A DNA stretch of 64,000 nt from an uncultured Pseudohongiella sp. (GCA_902537815.1 CACBCS010000008.1:1-64000), one strand, 5' to 3'; shown: positions 39,337-48,580, numbered from the stretch's first letter. Numbers and translations: made by a program. The notes: a model not told the origin generated them from the letters alone.

Positions 39337-39747
39337 TTATTGCCGCGTGCCGGTGATGGTGAGGTTGCCGGACTGGGTATACAGGGTGCCGGCGAACCGG
39401 TTCCCGTTAACGGTGCCATTGAAATTGAGGCGCTGCACAGACCCGGCCGGCTTCAGCGGGTTAGTCGCGTTTGCCGACCAGGACATGCGGCTGCCGGCGA
39501 GTTCGAGTTCATCGACCTGCAGACTGAGCTCTCCTTCCACCTTCACGCCACTTTTTTCGCTGATATGCCAGACTCCGGCGCGTTGCTGGCCAGGAAGCTC
39601 ATACACGACATCCCAGCTGCCCTCTGCGACATACGGGATATCGCAGCTCAGAAGAAAAAGAAACACGCAACCCACCATCAGCGGGCGGCGAGCTAATGTC
39701 AGGAAGGTTTTCGCTCCCAATGACTGGTGCATAGTTGTTTCGCTCAT
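39337..39747 (-). CDS. Hypothetical exported/lipoprotein-like protein
   Basis: VFLFLLSCDIPYVAEGSWDVVYELPGQQRAGVWHISE; ATGA overlap with upstream LysR stop. Confidence 0.55.
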   Translation of the reverse strand: MSETTMHQSLGAKTFLTLARRPLMVGCVFLFLLSCDIPYVAEGSWDVVYELPGQQRAGVWHISEKSGVKVEGELSLQVDELELAGSRMSWSANATNPLKPAGSVQRLNFNGTVNGNRFAGTLYTQSGNLTITGTRQ

Positions 39748-40700
39748 TGGACAAGGCGGCTGTGGCTAGCCGGAAGGATAACCGATCCCAGCGAGCTTTC
39801 GATGATTTCCCGAATCTCTTCGGCTAGCTGCTTGTAGAAGTTCCTGACCGGCGAAGTGTTACGCCAGACCAGCGCATGGTTGCGAACCACGTTGATGCCT
39901 TCCACATCAGTGACTCTTAGCTCTTTTTTATCCCTGATTTCTGATTTGACGTAGAGTGCAGGCAGAAAAGCGATGCCCATACCCATAACCACCATCTGTC
40001 TGAGGGTGTCGAGGCTGGTCCCCTCGTAATCTCTGCGGACTACTGCCCCTACACGCTCGCACAGCTCCGTAATTTGGCGATGGAACAGGTGGTGTTCGCT
40101 GATTGTTAGTACTGGCTCTCCAAGCAGATCCATGCGGTTTATTCGAGCCTTGCTCCCTAGGCGATGATCCTTGGCGAGTGCTAGTTTGAGCGGTTCCCTA
40201 AATAGGGGCGCGACGACAAGTTCTTTGGACATGATTGGTAGTGTGGTGAGAATCAGATCGTGTTGACCATTGATTAGGCCAGTTTCAAGATCACTGGGCG
40301 TGTCTTCGCGGACATAGAGTTTTAGCTCGGTGTAGCGATCGTGGACAGGATTTAGGATGTGGGGAAGCAAATACGGCCCAAGAGTTGGGGTAACGCCAAG
40401 TCTATAAGTTCCCATACCACCTCCAGAGAGTAGCGCGGCCTGAGTGGTAAATCCTTGCGCTTCCTCAAGTACACGTCGTGCGCTGAGCAGAAGTTCACGG
40501 CCCTGAGGAGTGGTGTTGATGCCTTTTCTGGTGCGTTCGAATAGTTGAATATTGAGCGCCTTTTCCATGACGCCTACTTGGTTGCTAAGTGTCGGTTGAG
40601 TGATGTTGAGGCGGAAAGCTGCTTGTCGGAAGCTGCCATACTCAGCCACCGCGGCAAAATACTGCAGCTGCTTCAGTGAGAGATTTCCCAGTGTATTCAA
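39744..40700 (-). CDS. LysR family transcriptional regulator
   Basis: LSLKQLQYFAAVAEYGSFRQAAFRLNITQPTLSNQVGVMEKALNIQLFERTRKGINTTPQGRELL wHTH; effector domain; TTG start. Confidence 0.92.
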   Translation of the reverse strand: MNTLGNLSLKQLQYFAAVAEYGSFRQAAFRLNITQPTLSNQVGVMEKALNIQLFERTRKGINTTPQGRELLLSARRVLEEAQGFTTQAALLSGGGMGTYRLGVTPTLGPYLLPHILNPVHDRYTELKLYVREDTPSDLETGLINGQHDLILTTLPIMSKELVVAPLFREPLKLALAKDHRLGSKARINRMDLLGEPVLTISEHHLFHRQITELCERVGAVVRRDYEGTSLDTLRQMVVMGMGIAFLPALYVKSEIRDKKELRVTDVEGINVVRNHALVWRNTSPVRNFYKQLAEEIREIIESSLGSVILPASHSRLVQ

Positions 40701-40701
40701 G

Positions 40702-40729
40702 TTGACACCACTGATTACCGGTCTATGTT
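40702..40729 (+). promoter_or_regulatory. Candidate sigma70-type promoter for the iota-CA/SulP genes
   Basis: TTGACA (40702-40707), 16-nt spacer, TATGTT (40724-40729). Confidence 0.45.
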
Positions 40730-40732
40730 GTA

Positions 40733-40749
40733 TATAGATAAAATCTATA
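40733..40749. promoter_or_regulatory. Candidate LysR-type operator (T-N11-A palindrome)
   Basis: TATAGAT-AAA-ATCTATA perfect 7-bp-arm dyad in the LysR/carbonic-anhydrase divergent intergenic region; contains T-AGATAAAATCT-A. Confidence 0.6.
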
Positions 40750-40845
40750 ACGAAATTCTGTTTATATCAATATTCTTTCATATAACAGCTTAATAAAATA
40801 GCAATTCGATCAAAACACCACGCATTTGCGAATAGAGAGACCATA

Positions 40846-41325
40846 ATGATTTCGAGTATTTCAGAAGCAGACATTGAGAAGGCACGCGAGTCTTGGGGTA
40901 ATGCCTTAATCGAGATTTCGATCGCTTTCGAGGAGCGTGGTATTGAGGCCGCGAGAAAACTAGCTAGTGATGCGATAGATAGCGTGTATGGCTATGGTCA
41001 TGGCCCAGTCCTATTTAAACCGACGATGGCCAGTGGAGAGCAAACGTTTCGTCCCACCAAAGAAGGAGCTTTGGCATATTTTGTTGGACACAGCGATGAA
41101 TATCCGCTCGACGGAGGCTTTGGTATTAAGGGATGGCGTAAAGTGGTGTCAGAGACCTCTGAATGCTTCATCGACGGAAATATTGCAATGTGGATGGGAT
41201 GGGTAACTTTTACAGATAAAAATGGATCGGTTACGCAAGTGGATAAAAGTTGGGGATATAAGAAAGATGAGGCTGGTGTGTTAAGGATCGTTCTACACCA
41301 TTCGTCCTTACCTTACTCCCCCTAA
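40846..41325 (+). CDS. Putative iota-class carbonic anhydrase (SnoaL/CaMKII-AD-like fold)
   Basis: ARESWGNALIEIS..FEE; DSVYGYGHGPVLFKPTMASGEQTFRPTKEGALAYFVGH; KSWGYKKDEAGVLRIVLHHSSLPYSP with terminal HHSS motif. Confidence 0.72.
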   Translation: MISSISEADIEKARESWGNALIEISIAFEERGIEAARKLASDAIDSVYGYGHGPVLFKPTMASGEQTFRPTKEGALAYFVGHSDEYPLDGGFGIKGWRKVVSETSECFIDGNIAMWMGWVTFTDKNGSVTQVDKSWGYKKDEAGVLRIVLHHSSLPYSP

Positions 41326-41407
41326 AATCTATGTCGCTCTTGGGCGGATGGCTAGAGTAGAGATTTTCGGAACTTTGTGTTTGTTCAGACAAGCTAGGAA
41401 GACCTAA

Positions 41408-43072
41408 ATGATAGATTTCAAAACAAAAGACCTCAAGGGAGACCTTTTTGGTGGGCTTACCGCGGGCGTCGTTGCGTTGCCATTAGCTCTGGCTTTCGGT
41501 GAGGCTTCAGGCGCGGGCCCAATTGCCGGTTTATACGGCGCAATCTTCGTTGGTTTTTTTGCATCTCTATTTGGTGGCACAGGCTCTCAAGTAACGGGAC
41601 CTACTGGACCTATGGTTGTTGTCTTTGCGGGCGTTTTTGCGACGCTGGACGGCAATCCTTCTCTTGTGTTTACCACGGTTGTCCTGGCCGGTGCTATACA
41701 GGTAGCTCTGGGAGTTTTTAAGCTTGGCCAATACATCCGATTGGTACCCTATCCAGTGATATCAGGATTCATGAGTGGCATCGGCTGCATAATCATCGCG
41801 CTTCAGACCTCTCTTCTGCTTGGCCATGAACCGAGAGACAGCGGAACCATCGGTGCGCTTATGGAAATTCCTCGTGCTGTGGCTGACCCAAACATTGCGG
41901 CGCTAATTCTGGGAGTGCTAACGCTTTTGATTGCGTTCAAATGGCCGGCGAGACTGGCTAAAATCGTGCCTCCACCCCTAGCGGCTCTGATTATTGGCAC
42001 GCTTGCCAGTCTTTTCCTGTCCGGCGCTCCGACTCTGGGTGACATTCCCACAGGATTACCTAGTTTCATCATGCCTAGCTTTAATCAGGAAACATTTTTG
42101 ATCGTTCTCCAAGCAGCTATAACCTTGGCGCTACTCGGGTCAATCGATAGCTTGCTTACGTCGCTGGTGGCAGACAATATGACTCGCACTCGGCATAACT
42201 CGAATCGAGAGTTAATCGGACAGGGTATCGGTAATATGGTGGCCGGTCTATTCGGAGGTATAGCAAGCGCCGGTGCGACCATGAGAACGATGATCAACAT
42301 CCGAACTGGTGGTACTACTAAGATTTCTGGAATGTTCCACAGCGTCTTCTTGCTAGCAATAGTGTTAGTCCTAGCCCCTTTGGCAGAAAAAATCCCCCAT
42401 ACTGTGCTTGCGGGAATTCTTATAAAAACTGGATGGGACATTATTGATCGTGCTTATATTCTCAAGGCTCATCGTGGCCCACGTTGGGATCTCGCGCTAA
42501 TGCTGCTAGTCCTGACGATGACCGTCTTTGTGGATCTTATCCAAGCTGTTGGTGCCGGCGTGGTGCTAGCTTCTCTCGCCTTCGTGAAACAGATCGCCGA
42601 TGAACAATTGAAGTCGTTGCGAGACATTGCTGATGAAAAATTATCCACGAATTTTTCTGATGAAGAGACAAAATTAATAACTGATGCGAATAATCGCATT
42701 AACGTATTTGACTTCGGTGGACCACTTAGCTTTGGAGCTGCGGCTGATTTCGGCTACCAAATACGAGAGAAGTCAAAAGGCCCTAGTAAGGTGATGGTCT
42801 TAGACTTTTCGAAGGTACCTTTCTTAGATGTGTCGGCGGCACGCGCAGTACAAACTGTTGCCGAAGACGGAAAGGTCTCGAATAAATTGGTTTTCATTTC
42901 AGGGATGACTGATCAGATCCGTAAAATGCTTACGGATCTGATGGGCGAGATAGTGCCTGTAGAACACTTTTTTGATTCGCGCCGCAATGCCATTGCCGCC
43001 GCAGTCGAACTCTTGGAGGATCCAGTAGAAAACTCGCCCAAAGAGTCTAACACCAAGCCTTCGCCCACCTGA
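41408..43072 (+). CDS. SulP family inorganic anion (bicarbonate/sulfate) transporter with STAS domain, BicA-like
   Basis: LKGDLFGGLTAGVVALPLALAFGEASGAGPIAGLYGAIFVGFFASLFGGTGSQVTGPTGPM; C-terminal STAS VMVLDFSKVPFLDVSAARAVQ. Confidence 0.9.
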   Translation: MIDFKTKDLKGDLFGGLTAGVVALPLALAFGEASGAGPIAGLYGAIFVGFFASLFGGTGSQVTGPTGPMVVVFAGVFATLDGNPSLVFTTVVLAGAIQVALGVFKLGQYIRLVPYPVISGFMSGIGCIIIALQTSLLLGHEPRDSGTIGALMEIPRAVADPNIAALILGVLTLLIAFKWPARLAKIVPPPLAALIIGTLASLFLSGAPTLGDIPTGLPSFIMPSFNQETFLIVLQAAITLALLGSIDSLLTSLVADNMTRTRHNSNRELIGQGIGNMVAGLFGGIASAGATMRTMINIRTGGTTKISGMFHSVFLLAIVLVLAPLAEKIPHTVLAGILIKTGWDIIDRAYILKAHRGPRWDLALMLLVLTMTVFVDLIQAVGAGVVLASLAFVKQIADEQLKSLRDIADEKLSTNFSDEETKLITDANNRINVFDFGGPLSFGAAADFGYQIREKSKGPSKVMVLDFSKVPFLDVSAARAVQTVAEDGKVSNKLVFISGMTDQIRKMLTDLMGEIVPVEHFFDSRRNAIAAAVELLEDPVENSPKESNTKPSPT

Positions 43073-43127
43073 ATATTCCAGGCACACGACTAACTTTATT
43101 CGTAAGTGTATTGAAGAATTGCGCACC

Positions 43128-44345
43128 TTATTGGCCTAGCTTGAATTTTCGCCGCAGATGCACTGTGGCTACCAGCAGTAGGGTTCCCGCAAGAATTGAA
43201 CAGAATAGAGTCCACAGGTGCTTTGGTTCAGAACCGGCTGTAGTCAGAACTGCTGTTGTCCCTTCGTATTCAGAGCCGTATAGGAAATCGGAAAGGTCTG
43301 CCGGAAGCTGATAGCGTACTTCGTCAAAGCTGGCAAACGGGTTGAGACCGATTCCGGTGCCGTAAACGAGGCTGAAAGGATCCCGCGGATCGACTGCGTC
43401 AGGCATCACCATGGCCACTGCCAGGCTGGCCTTCCCGGCGATCTTGCCGTCTTCGCCGGTTCCGGCGAACAAAATGCTGCCCTGAACCGGCCGAAATAGC
43501 GTCTCATTCTGAATCAGTGCCAGTCGCTTTTGCTGAAGACGGGCGGTGCTGCCGCGCAGGCCCAGCAGCAGCAGATTGCCCTCTACCGCCTGTTCGCCCA
43601 GAGTGCGCTCCAAATTTGAATAGGCGCGACTGCCGATCAGCATGTCTCCCAGTCGTCCATGTCCCATGTAGGCCACAGCAATATCCAGACTGGCGCGGTC
43701 AGCCAGTTCGGTAGTGAATTGGCGCACAAGACCCGCGTCCAGCAGGCCGCTCCAATCTAGCTCCGCCAATGTTTCCAGCGCCGAGATTTCATTCCTCGCT
43801 GTTTGGCTGAATTCGGAATTGATCAGATAGGCTTCAGCAACCCGTCTGGCGGCATTGCGCACCCCCCGGGTCAGTGCCCAGCTGGTGATGGTGGCTCGGC
43901 TGATCGTATCGATATCAGTCCCTAATCTGAATGCGTCCGCAATCGACTTGTTCGTCAGTTGCTGCGTGAAGCCCGCATCCTCGACAAAATCACCGCGAAA
44001 ACTCCTGTAGGATTCGGTGTAGTACAACACTTTTGTGCCTGTCAGAACGCCCTCAAGATCCATACCAACCAGCAGATGAAGCGGACCGCTGAAGCCGACC
44101 TCTTCAGGCGGGATGTCCGGCGTGGTAAACACCAGGCCAACCAGTTGTTCCTGTTCAGGGTCGCTGAATGCTCTGATAACCGGAGGGCTGCCGCTCTTCT
44201 GGGAAAAGCTGATGGCCTGAGGCATCACCTCGAAGAGCCAGTCTGACTGCAGATTGCGCCACTGCTGCTGGCTCCAGGCTGCATCCGGGCAGACAATCAG
44301 AAAAAACAGTAAGAGTCCGCAGACGCTTGAGTGATGATTGTTCAT
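43128..44345 (-). CDS. NosR-like exported FMN-binding domain protein
   Basis: GFSGPLHLLVGMDLEGVLTGTKVLYYTESYRSFRG...DTISRATITSWALTRGVRNAARRVAEAYL; C-terminal TM GTLLLVATVHLRRKF. Confidence 0.65.
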   Translation of the reverse strand: MNNHHSSVCGLLLFFLIVCPDAAWSQQQWRNLQSDWLFEVMPQAISFSQKSGSPPVIRAFSDPEQEQLVGLVFTTPDIPPEEVGFSGPLHLLVGMDLEGVLTGTKVLYYTESYRSFRGDFVEDAGFTQQLTNKSIADAFRLGTDIDTISRATITSWALTRGVRNAARRVAEAYLINSEFSQTARNEISALETLAELDWSGLLDAGLVRQFTTELADRASLDIAVAYMGHGRLGDMLIGSRAYSNLERTLGEQAVEGNLLLLGLRGSTARLQQKRLALIQNETLFRPVQGSILFAGTGEDGKIAGKASLAVAMVMPDAVDPRDPFSLVYGTGIGLNPFASFDEVRYQLPADLSDFLYGSEYEGTTAVLTTAGSEPKHLWTLFCSILAGTLLLVATVHLRRKFKLGQ

Positions 44346-44463
44346 CTCGCTAAACCTGAGCCGGACCTGATGAGGGAGTTGGACGCCATCAGAGTCTAAC
44401 ATCACTGCCGCTTGAGCGGGTGACCGTGGTGGCTATTCTTCCATTGTTGAGCTTGGCGCGGTC

Positions 44464-44898
44464 TTGTCAGAGAATGCGATGATGCACTCGGATTTTTCTT
44501 TGCGATATCAGCTCACTGCCCGTCCCTGGTGGATGCAGCTGCTGCTGGCGTTTAGCATTTTTATGACCTTTGTCTATCTGCCCTGGGACGTTTTGATCAA
44601 GCCGTTGGGCGAAGATCAAGAGGTTTGGTTCGGTGTGCTTTTTACCGGCTGGTTTGCCAAACTAGGCGGATTGCTGCACTGGCTGGTTTATGGTGCAGCA
44701 AGCTACGGCTATCTTAAAATGAAACGCTGGATGCACCCGTGGTCTGTCATCTATCTGCTGCAGATTGCTCTGGGTATGCTGGTCTGGAGTCTGCTTGATG
44801 AGCGCGGCGGTGGTTTGGCGACTGGTTCAATTGTCGCAGGGTGTTTCCTGCTGATTGCCTATTTCAGCTGGCGGGAACGTGCCAGATTCGACGGCTAG
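44464..44898 (+). CDS. Hypothetical integral membrane protein
   Basis: About four TM segments in 144 aa. Confidence 0.6.
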   Translation: MSENAMMHSDFSLRYQLTARPWWMQLLLAFSIFMTFVYLPWDVLIKPLGEDQEVWFGVLFTGWFAKLGGLLHWLVYGAASYGYLKMKRWMHPWSVIYLLQIALGMLVWSLLDERGGGLATGSIVAGCFLLIAYFSWRERARFDG

Positions 44899-44924
44899 GT
44901 TTGACGGCGAGATTGGAGTCACAG

Positions 44925-45824
44925 ATGCGCACAGGTTTCAGATTCGCCAAGATTTCGAAGGCTTTACCAGGTCTCATCTGCTGTCTGGCTCTTCATGCCT
45001 GCTCACCGGGCCAGGACCGCGAGTTGAATGTGACATTCGTGACTGAGTTCCCCGATTCACTGGAGGAAAGCTCCGCGCTGGCCATTGCAGATGAAGTGGT
45101 CTGGACATTGAACGACAGCGGCAATACCGCCGTCCTGTTTGCCCTGTCCCTACAAGGTCAGATTCTGGCTGAAGTCCCCATTGGCAATGCGCGCAATGTC
45201 GATTGGGAGTCGCTGGCTCAGGACCAATCCCATTTTTTTGTGGCGGACACCGGGAATAATCTGAACACCCGTGATCGCCTAGTCATCTATCGCATCCCCA
45301 AACCGCGATTGGATTCAGAGAACATCGCTGCAGAGTTAATTTCGGTCAGATATGCAGGGTATGAATCGGGCAATATGTCTTCCCATAATTTTGATGCAGA
45401 GGCACTGGCGGTGCGCGGTGATGAGCTCTGGCTATTTTCGAAAAACCGGGGGAATGGCAATTCAGATCTCTATCGATTACCCAAGCTGCCCGGCGATTAT
45501 GTCGTTGAGATTAGCCAATCCCTGCCGGTGCGGTCATTGGTCACAGCTGCAGACATTCATCCGGAAACCTCTGAGCTGGTGCTCATCAGCACTCGGCGAG
45601 AAGATTTCGGCTCGCAATCCCTGATCTGGTTTGCGCCGACCACTGGCGGGGGGGTTGACTGGGAGCGGCATCGGGTCGCACATCTGGCGCCTTCAGATCA
45701 GTGGGAAGCTGTTGTTTGGCTGGATGAGGCAGAAGTATTGCTCAGTCATGAAAGTAACACCCGCGGATTTGCAGGGCTCGGCCGCTTTCAGAAGCGCTTG
45801 GCGAATCAGGGTCCGACAGACTAG
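44925..45824 (+). CDS. Putative beta-propeller lipoprotein
   Basis: ATG at 44925 gives lipobox LALHACSPG; EESSALAIADEVVWTLNDSGNTAVLFALSLQGQIL. Confidence 0.6.
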   Translation: MRTGFRFAKISKALPGLICCLALHACSPGQDRELNVTFVTEFPDSLEESSALAIADEVVWTLNDSGNTAVLFALSLQGQILAEVPIGNARNVDWESLAQDQSHFFVADTGNNLNTRDRLVIYRIPKPRLDSENIAAELISVRYAGYESGNMSSHNFDAEALAVRGDELWLFSKNRGNGNSDLYRLPKLPGDYVVEISQSLPVRSLVTAADIHPETSELVLISTRREDFGSQSLIWFAPTTGGGVDWERHRVAHLAPSDQWEAVVWLDEAEVLLSHESNTRGFAGLGRFQKRLANQGPTD

Positions 45825-45832
45825 CGACAAAC

Positions 45833-46774
45833 TCAAACGGCCGGATTTTCGACAGCATCAGTGGTCTCTCCGGTTTGCCAGGCAGCAATCAGACATCCGG
45901 TCACAATCATGGCGGTACCCAACAGCGTTGTGAAGGTGAGGGTTTCAGAGAAAAAAATCCAGCCGAGCAGGGCAGCCCAGGCAAATGCCGTGTACTCAAC
46001 CGGAAGTAAGGTACTTGCCGGCGCCCTTGCATAGGCCCAGGACATCATCAGCATCGAAAACAGTCCAAGAATTGAAGCAGTGAACAGCTGCGGGACCATT
46101 GCGAGGGGCGGAACCACGGCAAGGATCGGGGCCAGTGTGCCGAAAACAAGAATAACCGTCAGATTCTGGAAAAATCCGATTTCTGTGGGCGCCGCTACCA
46201 GCGCTTGCTGCCGCTGAAGGATAAGGTTATAGGCATAAAGGACGGCCGAGCAGAGAATCGCAAGAATGCCCTGACCCATTTCGACGTTGTAGTTTCCGCT
46301 CAGCCGGCCACCGATTACCACCCCGGCGCCGATCAGACCAATGACTGACGCGACAATCGAGCGTCGATTGATATGCTCGTGCAGGATCACCGCGGATAAA
46401 TACAGGGCGACCAGGGGCGCGATAAAAGATAAGCCAATGGCTTCCGCTACCGGCAAATATTTCAATCCCCAGAAGAACAGAAAAGCCATGATCGACACAA
46501 CGAAGCCGCGCCAGACGTGTAACTTAAGCACCGATCGTGATGGCCGCACCGGCTTGCGCCAACAGTACAAACTTCCAGCGAGAACGATAGTGATCAGGCT
46601 GCGCCAGAACATGGCGTTGTAGGCGCCGACCTGCAGTGCCAGTCCCTTCATGGCAACATCCATACCCGAGTAGGTCGCGATGCCCAGAGCGGCAGCGACA
46701 AACGCGACAGATAGAGGCTTTAGTTGATGCTGCAAGGGTATTCGCTGCTCTTTCGTTTGAAGACGGCGAAGCAT
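45833..46774 (-). CDS. DMT (EamA) family transporter
   Basis: About ten TMs; MKGLALQVGAYNAMFWRSLITIVLAGSLYC; PVAEAIGLSFIAPLVALYLSAVILHEHINRRSIVASVIGLIGAGVVI. Confidence 0.9.
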   Translation of the reverse strand: MLRRLQTKEQRIPLQHQLKPLSVAFVAAALGIATYSGMDVAMKGLALQVGAYNAMFWRSLITIVLAGSLYCWRKPVRPSRSVLKLHVWRGFVVSIMAFLFFWGLKYLPVAEAIGLSFIAPLVALYLSAVILHEHINRRSIVASVIGLIGAGVVIGGRLSGNYNVEMGQGILAILCSAVLYAYNLILQRQQALVAAPTEIGFFQNLTVILVFGTLAPILAVVPPLAMVPQLFTASILGLFSMLMMSWAYARAPASTLLPVEYTAFAWAALLGWIFFSETLTFTTLLGTAMIVTGCLIAAWQTGETTDAVENPAV

Positions 46775-46885
46775 ACCTCAAACCTCAGCTCTGAACGAGA
46801 AGCGGCCGTCCCGACTATTTCCCGGGGGGGGGTTGGTTGCCGGCAGTAACCCGGCACTAGGGCGGGTTAGCGACCGCCGCCCGGC

Positions 46886-47245
46886 TTATTTGTTGCGAGT
46901 CATGGTCCAGGGCACGTTGCTGCCCTAGGCGGACGCGATACCATCCGCAGTATCGCCTTTAAGAGTTGCTGTCATGACATAGGTCATCGAAGCCCCATCG
47001 CGGTTGATCTTAAAGTTGATGGAGCTCCCTTCGATTGTGCCCTCTTCGATGGGCCAGGTTCTTCCGTTGCCCAGATCGAATTGACCGGTCAACACGCCGG
47101 CTTCCGCTTTTAGAGTTACGACTGCATCTACCGTGCCCATCTGGATGCTCATTTGAAATTGCCATTGGCTTTCCGGTAAGGATTGCGCTGAGCTGACAGT
47201 CAGATAGGTTGCCTGGGCAGTTAAAAGCGAAATTTGTCTGAACAT
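46886..47245 (-). pseudogene. Hypothetical beta-rich protein with in-frame amber codon near its C-terminus
   Basis: ORF from MFRQISLL (47245) ends at TAG (46925-46927) after DGIASA; the same frame continues GSNVPWTMTRNK then TAA (46886-46888). Confidence 0.55.
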
Positions 47246-47427
47246 TCTATAACCCTCTTCTTGTGATCGACGGGCGTCATAATCATCCCATGAGAAAGCG
47301 GATGTGTTTTGCAGGTAACACGCCGACCAATGATGTCCGGTTTCCTGATTCCTTTCGTGTGCATATATGCTAGAGTCCCAGCATGTCTGGCCAATGGCAG
47401 GCTTCTGCGCAGCCAGCGAGGATCGCC

Positions 47428-48114
47428 ATGAAAACAGTTGCGCTTGTCTCTTCGGTTTGCTTATTTTTCTGCGGCTCTGTCTTCTCACAGACGTCGATCA
47501 GCGGCGTCTGGCTACTTAACGGCCCGGGCACAGAAAGTGCTATTCAGCTCACACCCCTGGGTGAACAGATCCGCGCGGACTATGATCTGCTCGTAGATGA
47601 TCCCAGTCTGTCTTGCACCCCGGCCAGTGTTTCAAGAATTTGGGCCAACCCCAATTCTCGGATCAAGATCACCGAGCAGGCCGATGCTATTGAGATCAGC
47701 TACGAGTTGTTCGACCTGCGTCGCCACATCCCGTTAGGAGATGACTCTGTTATGTCGGATTCCCCGAGCACCAGAAATCTCTCTGGCACTCTGTTTGCGG
47801 AGATGGGCTCATCCTTTGCCTTCTATGAGGGCACCACGCTGATCATTGAATCGCGAAATCACGCGCCCGGATACATCAGAACATCGCGGGGCATTCCTCA
47901 GTCATCGAACACTGTCGCGATTGAGGAGATTAAGGTGAGAGACGGTGAGCTGCATATTACGCATACCTACCGCGACGAATCCTTGTTCGACGCACCTCTC
48001 GTTCTGGAATACTCGTTTCGTTGGATTGAGGCAGAAGATGTAGACATCTATTCCTGCACGGACGCCGATTATGATTGGTTTCTCGAACTGAATAACAAAT
48101 TCGACAGTAAGTAA
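47428..48114 (+). CDS. Uncharacterised exported protein resembling the 'SGVW...EGxTLxxE' family (putative paralog D)
   Basis: MKTVALVSSVCLFFCGSVFSQTSISGVWLLNG; FYEGTTLIIESRNHAPGYI. Confidence 0.55.
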   Translation: MKTVALVSSVCLFFCGSVFSQTSISGVWLLNGPGTESAIQLTPLGEQIRADYDLLVDDPSLSCTPASVSRIWANPNSRIKITEQADAIEISYELFDLRRHIPLGDDSVMSDSPSTRNLSGTLFAEMGSSFAFYEGTTLIIESRNHAPGYIRTSRGIPQSSNTVAIEEIKVRDGELHITHTYRDESLFDAPLVLEYSFRWIEAEDVDIYSCTDADYDWFLELNNKFDSK

Positions 48115-48148
48115 GGCAAAAGAGGAAGAGAGGGAACGAAGGCAAAAA

Positions 48149-48547
48149 ATGAACAATTTTTCCACGACAGCTAAGCACCTTCTGATGATCGCGCTTGGTC
48201 TAGGTGCGTGTTTGTCCATGACGCTGGATGCTCATCATTCCACCAACGCCAATTTTACCCAGGAGATCGTCTCAGTAGAGGGGACCATTGAGCGGGTGCG
48301 ATTCGTGAATCCTCACGCATCGGTTCTGATCAGGCATGTCGACGCAGAGGGGCAGGAGATTTTCTGGCTCATCGAGTCGGGCGCTCGAACTACCCTCGAG
48401 CGGCAGGGCGTGACACTCGAGCATCTGGAGATCGGATCAACGGTAACAGCAACCGGGCGTAAGGGAAGGCGTGACTTCACCATGTATCTCCAGAAGATTA
48501 CCTACGAAGACGGCACGGAATTCATTCCGCAGCCGGAACTCAACTGA
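48149..48547 (+). CDS. DUF6152 family exported protein (copy 2)
   Basis: HHSTNANFTQEIVSVEGTIERVRFVNPHASVLIRHVDAEGQEIFWLIESGARTTLERQGVTLEHL. Confidence 0.75.
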   Translation: MNNFSTTAKHLLMIALGLGACLSMTLDAHHSTNANFTQEIVSVEGTIERVRFVNPHASVLIRHVDAEGQEIFWLIESGARTTLERQGVTLEHLEIGSTVTATGRKGRRDFTMYLQKITYEDGTEFIPQPELN

Positions 48548-48580
48548 TAGGAATGGATAGGCTGAACGGGTAATCTGGCA

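Noticed and set aside
46824-46832. Run of nine G with nearby GG tracts (possible G-quadruplex or slippage site)
   Set aside because: Only one long G tract and it is intergenic; not enough G-runs of three or more for a convincing quadruplex, though assembly length may be unreliable here.
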